64,000 bases of DNA from NCBI RefSeq assembly GCF_000717275.1, contig NZ_JNYV01000010.1, forward strand, positions 84,212-148,211, read 5' to 3'. The notes beneath the pieces were generated by a model. The model was not told the DNA's origin. It saw only the letters and a list, made by a program, of their open reading frames with translations, and did not search any database. The stretch's first letter is position 1. Every line of letters begins with the position of its first letter. The stretch is from Kitasatospora arboriphila (GTDB lineage: Bacteria > Actinomycetota > Actinomycetes > Mycobacteriales > Mycobacteriaceae). Both the position numbers and the translations under genes were made by a program. Shown here one piece after another: positions 45,694 to 53,709 of the stretch.

Positions 45694-46710
45694 TCAAGTT
45701 TCGCTGGCGGGGGTGACGCGAGAAAACTGGACAATGTGGAGCTTGTCGCCAACGGTGCCTGGGTACCGCCACTCCACTAGGTTCACTGCGACCCATTTTT
45801 CTGGGTCGGAGGTACGAATCCGCACCTGAGATTTGACCCGTGCGCCGGGGGTTCCGGCCGAGAGTATGTTCTGGTTGCGCCGAAGGAGCGGCCAGTCCTC
45901 TGGGTGGATGATGTCGTTCGAGCCGTCAAGGCGGTAGTCAATCCAGTGTGGAGGTTGGGTCAGAAACTTGACCACGACAACCGTCTCGTTTCCATTTGGA
46001 AAAGCAATGAGCGCAGAAACGTTCCCATTTGGGTCGGCCTCGGTCACTCCTAGGTGTTCGAGGGCGCCTACCTGTGGATCGTGCGTGTCCGATACGTCAT
46101 GCATGATGCTTCGGAGTCCAAATGCCTCGTCATCGTTGCGATTTCGCACGACTGAATGCCAACGCATCAGGTGACCCTCGTCGTGCAGGACGACGACGTC
46201 GGATTCGAGGGTTCGGCCTTCGATGGGGTTGATTGCGTGCTCGGTGAGCTCGTCAACTCCGTCAAACCGAACGACTTTCCGCATGAACTCACCGGAGTTC
46301 CGATTGCGCCGAAACCCGTCAGCGTCGTTTGTGCTCATCAGCCACGACTCCAAGCCCTGGCTGACCTGCAGTGTTTTCGCATCCCAGGTGGTCGCGGCGG
46401 TAATTCGGGGGTGGGGAATTTCTTCCTGAAGTCCGCCCACCCACAACTGGATTCCGTAGACCTGTCTGTCGTAGCTCAAGATCGGGATTGCGGACACCAG
46501 TCTTGGTCCCTGATAGCCGGGGACTTCGATCGGTTTGACCGGCTTCCCGCTTTGCCGGACCTCCTCTAGGGCTTTGACCAGCGTCTCGGAGTGAACGTTC
46601 GTGTCACGTCGTAGGCCTTGAACGTTGGCCCAATCCCGTCGGCTGCCGTCCTTGAAAACCACGGACATGGTGGGCGGGCGCTCGAGGGTTTCGATGATGT
46701 ACCAGCTCAT
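45694..46710 (-). CDS. PAS/GAF-like hypothetical protein
   Basis: 338 aa from ATG 46710 (MSWYIIETLERPPTMSVVFK). The sequence suggests two PAS/GAF-type sensor folds: PILSYDRQVYGIQLWVGG in the first half; TEHAINPIEGRTLESDVVVL, HPEDWPLLRRNQNIL and KSQVRIRTSDPEKWVAVNLV in the second. The beginning resembles mycobacterial proteins of the DUF5593 kind. No output domain is visible, so it may be a signal-sensing partner. It lies between parA and a P450 on the same strand. Confidence 0.55.
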   Translation of the reverse strand: MSWYIIETLERPPTMSVVFKDGSRRDWANVQGLRRDTNVHSETLVKALEEVRQSGKPVKPIEVPGYQGPRLVSAIPILSYDRQVYGIQLWVGGLQEEIPHPRITAATTWDAKTLQVSQGLESWLMSTNDADGFRRNRNSGEFMRKVVRFDGVDELTEHAINPIEGRTLESDVVVLHDEGHLMRWHSVVRNRNDDEAFGLRSIMHDVSDTHDPQVGALEHLGVTEADPNGNVSALIAFPNGNETVVVVKFLTQPPHWIDYRLDGSNDIIHPEDWPLLRRNQNILSAGTPGARVKSQVRIRTSDPEKWVAVNLVEWRYPGTVGDKLHIVQFSRVTPASET

Positions 46711-46760
46711 GGGGGGCCATGCTAGCTGTACCGGTCCGCACAAAAACCATGGGTGACCTG

Positions 46761-48164
46761 CTACTTAGCGAGGCTAGCAACTTTCACGTGGAACGGTTCA
46801 GGACGTAGCGCGCCGCGCTCGCGGATATTCAGCTGCGCTGGTGCCGGCGCGGACAGCTCAAAATTGTTGAGAATGTGCGCGATAAGCAATGTTGCTTCGT
46901 GAAAGGCGAACGCGCGGCCAATGCAACTGCGCGGGCCAATACCCCACGGCCGGAAAAACGCGTTCCGCGCCGGTTTAGGCCGGAACGGGTCGAAATCGTC
47001 GGCAGAATCACCCCACACAGCGGGATCACGCTGCGCTGCTAGGGCCAGCACGAAAACCGCTCGCCCTGCTGGGACGTGGTACCCACCCAGCGTTTGATCG
47101 CGGCGCGACACACGGAAGAGACCGGGAAGGGGAGGCCAAAGCCGCAGGACCTCGTTCAGGGTGGCGCGTATGTCCCGCAAGCCTGCAACGGCCGTATATG
47201 CATAATCCGCAGCCTTCAGTGTTGCTGCCTCCGTGCGCAGCCGATCTTGAAGGCCAGCATCTTGGGCCACATAGAACAGCGTGGTTTCAAGCAGTGATGC
47301 GGTGGTCTCGTGGCCGGCCACGAGGAACGTCAGGATTTGGTTGCGAACGTTGTTGTGGTCGAGCAACTCCCCGGTTTCCGGGTCAGCGGTGGAGAGCATC
47401 AGATCGAGCAGATCAGTCGATTTAACCTGGGCAGCGTCTGTGCGGATCTCGATAATGTGATCGACCGTCGATTGGACGGTGGCGATGTCGCTACGAAGCT
47501 GGCGTTGGCGCAATGCCTCTCGTACGTGCCCGATGATGGGAAGGTCGTTGGTGGACTCGGAGGCCCACACCAGTGTGCGACCTAGTGCATCGAGGAACGC
47601 CCGAGCGTTCTCGACTGAACCGCCTTGATCACCGAATAGGCCAAAACCCATGCTGAATCCGGCTCGTGCGATCACTTCGAGTGTCGTGTGCGTCATCGCA
47701 GTGGTGACATCGACGAGGTCCGAGTTAGAACCCGTCCAGCTGTCGCGCAGGTCGTCGGCCACAGAGAGCATCGCCTCGTGGTGCACGCGCATGGCGTCTT
47801 GGGTGAAGGCCGGCGTCAGCACTCGACGAGCGTGTCCCCATGCTGGGTCTGAGGTGCGCGCGGTGAACAGTCCGTCGTCGGCGACTTTCCGCAGGCTCAG
47901 CCCTGGTCCGAGCAGAGCTCGCGCCCAGTTGTCTTCGTTGGCGCACTCGTTCGCCAGTTCACTGCCGGCCACGATGACCAGCCGATCTTTCAAGAGTTTG
48001 CGCTGGAATATCGGCCCTAAGTCTCGTGATAGCGCCATTTCATGCTGAGTGGGCTTGTGGCGGTCCACGCTTGTGACGTCGCCGAGAAGTGGGAGTCGTC
48101 CAGGAGCATGCGGAAGCCTGCTCAGATCTGTGGCCATGGGGCTAGGTTTCCATACCGCATTCAT
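46761..48164 (-). CDS. Cytochrome P450
   Basis: 467 aa. I chose ATG 48164 because it overlaps the stop of the upstream rep gene (ATGA); ATG 48137 (MATDLSRLPHAPG) is an alternative. I-helix oxygen-activation motif LVAGHETTASLLETT, K-helix NEVLRLWPP (ExxR), and heme loop FRPWGIGPRSCIGRAFAFHE (Cys near residue 414). The sequence looks most like the heme domain of the CYP102/fatty-acid type, but no reductase is fused or adjacent. Substrate unknown. Its coupling to a replication gene is unusual. Confidence 0.88.
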   Translation of the reverse strand: MNAVWKPSPMATDLSRLPHAPGRLPLLGDVTSVDRHKPTQHEMALSRDLGPIFQRKLLKDRLVIVAGSELANECANEDNWARALLGPGLSLRKVADDGLFTARTSDPAWGHARRVLTPAFTQDAMRVHHEAMLSVADDLRDSWTGSNSDLVDVTTAMTHTTLEVIARAGFSMGFGLFGDQGGSVENARAFLDALGRTLVWASESTNDLPIIGHVREALRQRQLRSDIATVQSTVDHIIEIRTDAAQVKSTDLLDLMLSTADPETGELLDHNNVRNQILTFLVAGHETTASLLETTLFYVAQDAGLQDRLRTEAATLKAADYAYTAVAGLRDIRATLNEVLRLWPPLPGLFRVSRRDQTLGGYHVPAGRAVFVLALAAQRDPAVWGDSADDFDPFRPKPARNAFFRPWGIGPRSCIGRAFAFHEATLLIAHILNNFELSAPAPAQLNIRERGALRPEPFHVKVASLAK

Positions 48165-49366
48165 TGGCCAACAAGGTCCTTCGGATGGGCGCAGCGCACG
48201 GCGGTATCGCCGTAGGGCAGTTGCCATCCTTGTTCGTCGCAGCGGCCACAGGTGTGAATTGCCATCTGTTTTTGGCGGGCCTCATGTTCGCGGGCGTCGT
48301 CGATGGCGGCTGGTCGGTTGTGCAGGTCGTCGTGTTTGTTGAGGATCATGGCGAGCAGGGGGATGGGGCGGTGGGGGTTTGCTGCGATCCAGTTGCCGTT
48401 GCCGGTGAGTGTGTAGTCGCGGAGCAGTGCGTTGAGGTCGCGGTCGGTCCAACCGTGGGCCGCTGGTTTGGTGAGTACGTGAGACCAGGCGGCGGGGGAG
48501 TACTTGCGCGCCCAGTGCGGTGATTGCGGGTTCTGACGCCATTTGATGGCCAGTAACGCGCCTTTCTGCTCGGGTTCGGGACGGCGGCCCCTCCTCTCGT
48601 CGGGAGCTCGGTCGCGCGCAGCGCGGCCTTTGAGTTTTCCGGCATCGCCGGTGTGGGTTAGTGAGTAGCTACGGGGGTGGGAGGTACGCCCTAAAGGGCG
48701 CTCTACGAGGTGGGGTGCCGCTTGGGTGTGACCTCGGCGTTTATCCACAACCTGCACGCCGTGGAGGGCGTAGACGCTGGCCCAGCCTTGGCTGCTGTCT
48801 CCGACCCGGTGTGAGGCCAGTCGTTCGCCTAGGGTGCGTTGGCGGCCGCGCAGGATTTCGGTTGCAAGGCCCAGGTGCACGAGGACTTTGCGGGCTCGTG
48901 AGACGGTGCGTGGTTTGTATCCGGTGATGCGGGCGATCAGCTCTACCGTCGGCCGGCAGTTGCGTCCGGTCCCGAAATCGGCATGCACTGCGTGTGCGGC
49001 GGCAATCTTCACCAGTGTTTTGAGCGCGATGTCGCTCTTTCGGGAGGTTCCGTGCGCGCCGATCAAGGGCCGGATCCGGTCGTAGTGCAGGGCATACGCA
49101 ACCTGAACGTCCCAGGTGAGCCACCGCTCAGCGGTATGCCAGCAGGGGACGCCGGCGTAAGCGCGACGACCGACATCAAGGGCGATGCGGTCACGTGTGC
49201 GCAGCACCTCGAGGATCTTCTCTTTGCTCGCTCCCGGCCGCGAACGAGCAACGATCGCGGTCAAGGGGCCGAAGCGCGTGGTCGCGTGACCGCGCCGGGG
49301 TTGCTTCGGAGAAGAACCGCAGTACACCCGCGGTTTGAGAACTAGGTCGGATTCTGTGTCCGACAC
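48161..49366 (-). CDS. Plasmid replication initiator (Rep)
   Basis: About 401 aa. Start uncertain: GTG 49366 (MSDTESDLVLKPR) is used here; the frame continues to TTG 49426. The middle has a winged-helix segment (RPTVELIARITGYKPRTVSRARKVLVHLGLA) as in replication initiators of actinobacterial plasmids, a linker rich in basic residues, and the C-terminal part (AWSHVLTKPAAHGWTDRDLN, WIAANPHRPIPLLAMILNKH) also typical, ending in a CGRCDEQGW zinc-finger-like motif. An exact DnaA box (TTATCCACA, 48741-48749) lies inside it. A candidate antisense RNA is encoded opposite its leader. Confidence 0.75.
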   Translation of the reverse strand: MSDTESDLVLKPRVYCGSSPKQPRRGHATTRFGPLTAIVARSRPGASKEKILEVLRTRDRIALDVGRRAYAGVPCWHTAERWLTWDVQVAYALHYDRIRPLIGAHGTSRKSDIALKTLVKIAAAHAVHADFGTGRNCRPTVELIARITGYKPRTVSRARKVLVHLGLATEILRGRQRTLGERLASHRVGDSSQGWASVYALHGVQVVDKRRGHTQAAPHLVERPLGRTSHPRSYSLTHTGDAGKLKGRAARDRAPDERRGRRPEPEQKGALLAIKWRQNPQSPHWARKYSPAAWSHVLTKPAAHGWTDRDLNALLRDYTLTGNGNWIAANPHRPIPLLAMILNKHDDLHNRPAAIDDAREHEARQKQMAIHTCGRCDEQGWQLPYGDTAVRCAHPKDLVGQ

Positions 49367-49380
49367 GTGATGTGCAGGGA

Positions 49381-49410
49381 TTGCACGCACAAAAGGGTGC
49401 GCGGTACCCT
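49381..49410 (+). promoter_or_regulatory. Promoter of the candidate antisense RNA
   Basis: TTGCAC (49381-49386), 18-bp spacer, TACCCT (49405-49410). Points rightward, against rep, with a start expected near 49417. Confidence 0.65.
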
Positions 49411-49416
49411 GAGACC

Positions 49417-49522
49417 TGTCTGGCAAGACAGTCCCTTCGGGGTCCGAGAGATCGAGTGTGGCGCTCGACTCTCAAGCTTTAGAAAGGCTCTCCGGCTCCA
49501 ACCGGAGAGCCTTTCGTTTTTT
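49417..49522 (+). ncRNA. Candidate antisense RNA controlling rep
   Basis: About 106 nt between a good promoter and an intrinsic terminator, with no ORF. Predicted structure: hairpin TGTCT/AGACA (49417-49430), a small CCC-UUC-GGG hairpin (49433-49441), a longer one built on TCGAG/CTCGA (49446-49474), and the terminator GAAAGGCTCTCCGG/CCGGAGAGCCTTTC (49482-49515) followed by six T (49517-49522). It is transcribed opposite to, and would overlap, the 5' leader of rep mRNA, the arrangement of copy-number-control counter-transcribed RNAs. Confidence 0.65.
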
Positions 49523-49552
49523 ACGAGTGCTCTGTCACACCATCCTGTGATG

Positions 49553-49759
49553 TCATGCGGGCAACCGAAGCTGCTGCTCGGCTGCTTTGAGGTCAGGCCC
49601 GATCATCAGATCTGGGCGACCGGCCTTCTCGCAGAACACATCTGCTGCATAACGCGAGTACGCCGAGTAGCCAGCTTCTTGGGCCAAGGCTTGAAGGTCA
49701 ACGGGCTCAGGCACACGAACGAGGTAACCCTTTCGGGGGCCGAGGGATCGGCGAGCCAT
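49553..49759 (-). CDS. Small basic protein, likely plasmid maintenance or antitoxin-like
   Basis: 68 aa from ATG 49759 with GAAAGGAC upstream. Sequence MARRSLGPRKGYLVRVPEPV then LQALAQEAGYSAYSRYAADV has the look of a ribbon-helix-helix N-terminal strand plus helices. Found upstream of rep on the same strand. No toxin partner is visible beside it. I do not recognise a named family. The flanking 49760-50098 shows no gene. Confidence 0.6.
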   Translation of the reverse strand: MARRSLGPRKGYLVRVPEPVDLQALAQEAGYSAYSRYAADVFCEKAGRPDLMIGPDLKAAEQQLRLPA

Positions 49760-50098
49760 GTGATGTCCTTTCTCTCCGAATCGAACTGAAAAGGAGCGCC
49801 AGGTCGAATACTGGCACGAATGTGTATCAGCTACAGCGAGCGACACGCGGTGTAGCTGATACAGAATGCGGGGGCTGCTCGATCAAACGTGATCCTGAGG
49901 GTCACGTTGCACGCACGACGACCCTGTGGTTTGCTTCTCCACGCAGACATTGGCATCCGATTGCCATGTCGGCACACCCCGGATCTTGGGATTCCAGACT
50001 CGGATGGTTAGACGCACTGGTCGGTCAGTCATTTTGTGACGACCGCTTTCCAGGGCGTCACTTCGTGCATCAACCATCCGGGGGGATTTATGGCGATA

Positions 50099-50584
50099 TT
50101 AAGCAGGCGTTCCAGTGGGACGGTTCCTCGCTCGCCGGTAAGCAGCGCGCAACTCAGTTTCGTTGACAGACAACGCATCCGCCAATGCGCGCGCGGTTTG
50201 CTCACTCAACTCAGCCTCGCCGCGCTCGATCGCACCGACCATCGTGGTGCTGATGCCGGCCGCAACTCCAAGCTGAGGTTGAGTCAAACCACGCAGAACG
50301 CGCCAGTCGCCAGGAAAACGTTCATCCACGGGAACGCTCACCAGCTCGGAGAGCGAAATATCCAGCGCGCGGGCAACACTGGCGAGAACGTCGACCTGGG
50401 GCGAGCGCACGCCCATCTCCCACTGGTACAGCGTCGTTCTTCCCACGCCAGCGATGCGAGCCAGCTCGCCCTGGGTCAGGCCAGCTCGCGTTCGAGCCTC
50501 CGTGAGGGCACTGGGGGAGAAGCCTCGCAGTACTCGACGGCTCACGGAACCGCTGCTAGGCACTGGGGCGTCATAGCTAGACAC
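50099..50584 (-). CDS. XRE-family regulator with two helix-turn-helix domains
   Basis: 161 aa. Two consecutive Cro/C1-type HTH units: LTQGELARIAGVGRTTLYQW (about residues 36-55) and LTQPQLGVAAGISTTMVGAI (about 100-119), so one chain may bind like a dimer. It diverges from the conjugation operon and two CACTAGA sites lie directly upstream of its start. A repressor of itself and of transfer is the natural reading, though the ligand or signal is unknown. Confidence 0.85.
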   Translation of the reverse strand: MSSYDAPVPSSGSVSRRVLRGFSPSALTEARTRAGLTQGELARIAGVGRTTLYQWEMGVRSPQVDVLASVARALDISLSELVSVPVDERFPGDWRVLRGLTQPQLGVAAGISTTMVGAIERGEAELSEQTARALADALSVNETELRAAYRRARNRPTGTPA

Positions 50585-50588
50585 TCTG

Positions 50589-50641
50589 CACTAGACCTCT
50601 CCTCGCAATCACTAGAGAACGCTTTGTTGAGATGTTATAGT
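50589..50641. promoter_or_regulatory. CACTAGA operators and promoter of the conjugation operon
   Basis: CACTAGA at 50589-50595 and 50610-50616 are 21 bp (two helical turns) apart, next to the XRE start. A rightward -10 TATAGT occupies 50636-50641. The site placement suits repression of both directions by the XRE protein. Confidence 0.55.
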
Positions 50642-50708
50642 GAGAACGATCTAGGAAGCGAACACTCTCCTGGAAAGAGGGTCTTCTTTCGAACGAACAA
50701 GCTAGAGA

Positions 50709-51006
50709 GACCGGAAACGTCGGTGAGTTGGCGCTCCGTACGACGTTCCCGGTCCCCTTAAACAAGGTGGTGCAGCTGTGCTGACACCGCCCTGAATTGC
50801 TCGACACCGAGTTCCTCTGAGATTTGGACGTCCTAAGGAACCCGGGGTCTATCAGCGACCGCTCCAACGGACTGCTGACCCTTCAAGGAGCCTCGAAAGT
50901 CGGGGGCGCCCTGGGAGAGGGCCTGATTTGCCGTCTGACCTCTCCCAGGGCGAGAAGCACCAAGTAAGTGTTCAAGATTTGCCGTCTAAACACTTGCCCG
51001 TTTTTT
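50709..51006 (+). promoter_or_regulatory. Structured leader of the conjugation operon with SD-sequestering hairpin
   Basis: Three hairpins follow the promoter. H1: GACCGGAAACGTCG/CGACGTTCCCGGTC (50709-50754), one mismatch. H2: CGCCCTGGGAGAGG/CCTCTCCCAGGGCG (50907-50952), 14 perfect pairs; its 5' arm contains the ribosome site GGGAGAGG and its loop the TTG start codon of the cutinase gene. H3: AAGTGTT/AACACTT (50966-50995) followed by TTTTTT (51001-51006). The loops of H2 and H3 both contain GATTTGCCGTCT (50925-50936 and 50976-50987). The region 50642-50906 has no gene. Confidence 0.65.
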
Positions 51007-52607
51007 GCTGCCGTTCAACAGCTTCCCGCCTCACCGCTTTACTCGCCGCCTTCCTCACCGTCGCGGCCGTCACGGTGGGCGCTGCTGCCGGGACGGCAGC
51101 GGCTGCGCCGAGCACGCCGGGCGGCTGCCCGACGCTGTATGTCCTCGGTGTTCAGGGCACGGGGGAGTCCTCAGAAGATGCTCCGGTCGACACTGACGGC
51201 GGGATGCTCGGGTCAGTGATGCGGCCGTTGCTGGCCTTGGCGGGGTCGAAGGTGGCCCGGGCATATGTGCCGTATCCGGCCGGGTTTGGTGGAGCGGTCG
51301 AGGGCGGCAAGGAACCGTACGCGGCATCGGTGACCACCGCGATGGACCGGTTGTCGTCGATGATCACTCAGATCGCCGACAAGTGCGAAGACACTGATTT
51401 CGCGTTCGCCGGTTACTCGCAGGGCGCGCACGCGGCGGCGAACGTCGCTAAACAGATCGGTGCCGGCAACGGCCCGATCGATGCTGACCGGGTCGCGGGT
51501 GTGGCCTTGTTCGGCAACCCGGCCCGCCCGACGAACGCACCATTGTTCCCCGGTGCATCGGATCAGACCGCCCCCGAACCGGCACCCGGTAGCAGCGGCG
51601 AATCGCTCGCTCAGATCCCCGCACCCCAGCAGGGTGAGGTGAGCGGCGGGGGAATCGGCCCCACGGCAGATCAGTCCAGCGGATACGGAGAGCTGTCCGG
51701 CCGAGTGATGGATCGTTGCGCGCCCGGCGATTTGGCGTGCGCTGCACCAGCGGACTCACCGATCGTGCATCTAGTGGCCAACATCGGTGGCCAGTCCGAA
51801 CTCGACCAGGCCGACCCGGTCGGCTCACTGACCTCCCTCGGTCAAGCGTTGGCGTTGACGTCGATCAAGGCCGGCGTCGAGGTCATCAACGAAGACGTCC
51901 AGGGTGAAACGCTGGCTGACCTGTCGTACTCACCGACCGAGACGATTTCTCAGCGACTGGCCACCGCCTCTGACCCGCGCACCCCGATGCCGACGATCCC
52001 CGAGGCGATCAACGCTGTGGTCAAGGTCGGCACCATCGGCTTCAACGCTGTCACCACGGTGCTGCGCACCACCTTCACTCCCGACACCATCGGCGCACTG
52101 GCAACGGTCGGCCTGGCTAATCCGCCTGCTGCCCTGGGCATTTTGGCCGCAAAGCTCGGTGCTGCGGTGGTGGACCTGGTGCCTCCGACCACGGTCAACC
52201 GGTGGGCCAACGAGGCCTTCGACGCGGTGAAGGCCAACGTCAAGGACAACGAAGAGCTCCTGGACGTGTCGACGATGATCAACTATTGGAAGACCACGGC
52301 TGCGCACGGCTCGTACACCAACGACGCCGCGACCACGACGGGGGCGAACTCGACCCTGTATGTGGCGCAATGGTTTGCAGCGTTGGCCAACGATCTCGCC
52401 GGTGACACGTTCACTCCGTACAACGCGGACGGGCTCCTGAACTACGACTCCGCCTCTCCGGTCTCTGGTGTCCCGGTGCCGTCGGTGCCCAGCTCGACCC
52501 CGGCGGTGTCGTCGTCCGAATCGCAGACAGACGAGCCCTTGACATCCTCGTCAGCGCCGTCGCTGCCGACGTTGCCTCGTCCCGCACTCACTGACAACGG
52601 TTCATAA
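50928..52607 (+). CDS. Cutinase-family serine hydrolase, first gene of the conjugation operon
   Basis: 559 aa from TTG 50928, the only start with a fair ribosome site (GGGAGAGG, 7 nt away); TTG 50979 or 50994 are alternatives. A signal peptide (RLTALLAAFLTVAAVTV ... AAAAP) precedes a cutinase domain with CPTLYVLGVQGTGESSED and the nucleophile elbow AGYSQGAHAAANV (Ser near residue 164). The catalytic Asp and His should be in the CAPGDLACAAP and SPIVHLV segments. A long C-terminal extension of about 250 residues ends in a Ser/Thr/Pro-rich tail. Such secreted esterases occur in transfer regions of actinobacterial plasmids and may open the mycolate or wall layer. No ATG or GTG start is available. 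Confidence 0.82.
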   Translation: MPSDLSQGEKHQVSVQDLPSKHLPVFCCRSTASRLTALLAAFLTVAAVTVGAAAGTAAAAPSTPGGCPTLYVLGVQGTGESSEDAPVDTDGGMLGSVMRPLLALAGSKVARAYVPYPAGFGGAVEGGKEPYAASVTTAMDRLSSMITQIADKCEDTDFAFAGYSQGAHAAANVAKQIGAGNGPIDADRVAGVALFGNPARPTNAPLFPGASDQTAPEPAPGSSGESLAQIPAPQQGEVSGGGIGPTADQSSGYGELSGRVMDRCAPGDLACAAPADSPIVHLVANIGGQSELDQADPVGSLTSLGQALALTSIKAGVEVINEDVQGETLADLSYSPTETISQRLATASDPRTPMPTIPEAINAVVKVGTIGFNAVTTVLRTTFTPDTIGALATVGLANPPAALGILAAKLGAAVVDLVPPTTVNRWANEAFDAVKANVKDNEELLDVSTMINYWKTTAAHGSYTNDAATTTGANSTLYVAQWFAALANDLAGDTFTPYNADGLLNYDSASPVSGVPVPSVPSSTPAVSSSESQTDEPLTSSSAPSLPTLPRPALTDNGS

Positions 52608-52655
52608 CATCCCAACCCATTCCCCACGGGGCTTCCCGAGGAGGGAGAAGGAATC

Positions 52656-53639
52656 TTGTTGAACGACAACACTGATGACTGGTTCGATGACTTCGCTCCG
52701 CTACCAGCGGGCCCCAGCGACACCCAGAGCGGTGATGACCAGTCGGTGGTATCTGCCGCACCAGATGCCGCCGACGTAGTGGGCAGCTCCGATCCCTCCG
52801 GAGACGAGCCCACGGGCGAGATCCCGGTGGTGGCGACCGACCGCGCCACCGCCACCACCGGGACACCCACCGGACCGGCCACCGACGCTGCAACCAGTCA
52901 GTGGGCATGGATTGCCGCACCAGAGCAACCCCCGGGCGCCGGCGGTTACGCCGATGACTTCGCCCCCTACGACGCCGAAGCATCAGAGCCACAACGGTTT
53001 CCGATGGACTACGCCACCCCTGCTGTGCAGCCGGTGGGGTCTGGCGCGCGTCCTGCACCCCGCCGCAGATCTAAACGCGGCTACGTCATCGCCGCCGCGC
53101 TGCTGGCGTGCGTGCTTGTCGTGGCCGGGATCGGCGCACTGCTGGCCTTTGGCGGCGGCGGACCCGGCAACTCCCCGACGACCGACATTCCCCAAGCCAC
53201 TCCGCAGAGCACGGTCAGTGTCGGCGTGCCTGCAGCACCAGTGGCACCGGCCCAGGATGCGGACTGCCCCAACCGCAGCGAGGACGGCGTGAGCACCGGA
53301 CGAGACCCCGGTGGCACCACCAGCGGCCCGGCGGTGATCAAAGCGTTTGAACATGCCTACTACGTCGAACGCAACGGTGCCAAGGCCCGCAGCTACGGCA
53401 CTGAGCTGGCCCGAATGGGCACAGCAGCGTCGATGCAAGCGTTCATCGACACCCAGTTGCCGCCGGGCACGACGTACTGCACTCGGATCACCGATCGCGG
53501 CGCTGGCCTGTTCTCTCTCGAACTGAGCGAAATCCCGCCTGGTGGAGGAGAACCGCTGCTCATTCGCCAGCTCGTCCAGACCGCCGAAGTCGAGGGGCGC
53601 ACCCTCATCACCGCGATCACCAAAGACACCAACCAATAG
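52656..53639 (+). CDS. Membrane-anchored conjugation protein, unknown function
   Basis: 327 aa, TTG start with AGAAGGA upstream. An acidic, disordered cytoplasmic part of about 140 residues, one membrane helix (RGYVIAAALLACVLVVAGIGALLAF), and an extracytoplasmic C-terminal domain of about 130 residues (GPAVIKAFEHAYYVERNGAK, MQAFIDTQLPPGTTYCTRIT) resembling NTF2/VirB8-like or DUF8176-type domains. Two cysteines in that domain could form a disulfide. Probably a periplasmic-side component of the transfer channel. Confidence 0.7.
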   Translation: MLNDNTDDWFDDFAPLPAGPSDTQSGDDQSVVSAAPDAADVVGSSDPSGDEPTGEIPVVATDRATATTGTPTGPATDAATSQWAWIAAPEQPPGAGGYADDFAPYDAEASEPQRFPMDYATPAVQPVGSGARPAPRRRSKRGYVIAAALLACVLVVAGIGALLAFGGGGPGNSPTTDIPQATPQSTVSVGVPAAPVAPAQDADCPNRSEDGVSTGRDPGGTTSGPAVIKAFEHAYYVERNGAKARSYGTELARMGTAASMQAFIDTQLPPGTTYCTRITDRGAGLFSLELSEIPPGGGEPLLIRQLVQTAEVEGRTLITAITKDTNQ

Positions 53640-53709
53640 CCATCACCCCCCGATCCGCCTATCACCGCTAGATCCCTTGTTCGACAACCAACGAAAGGCA
53701 ATACCGCTC

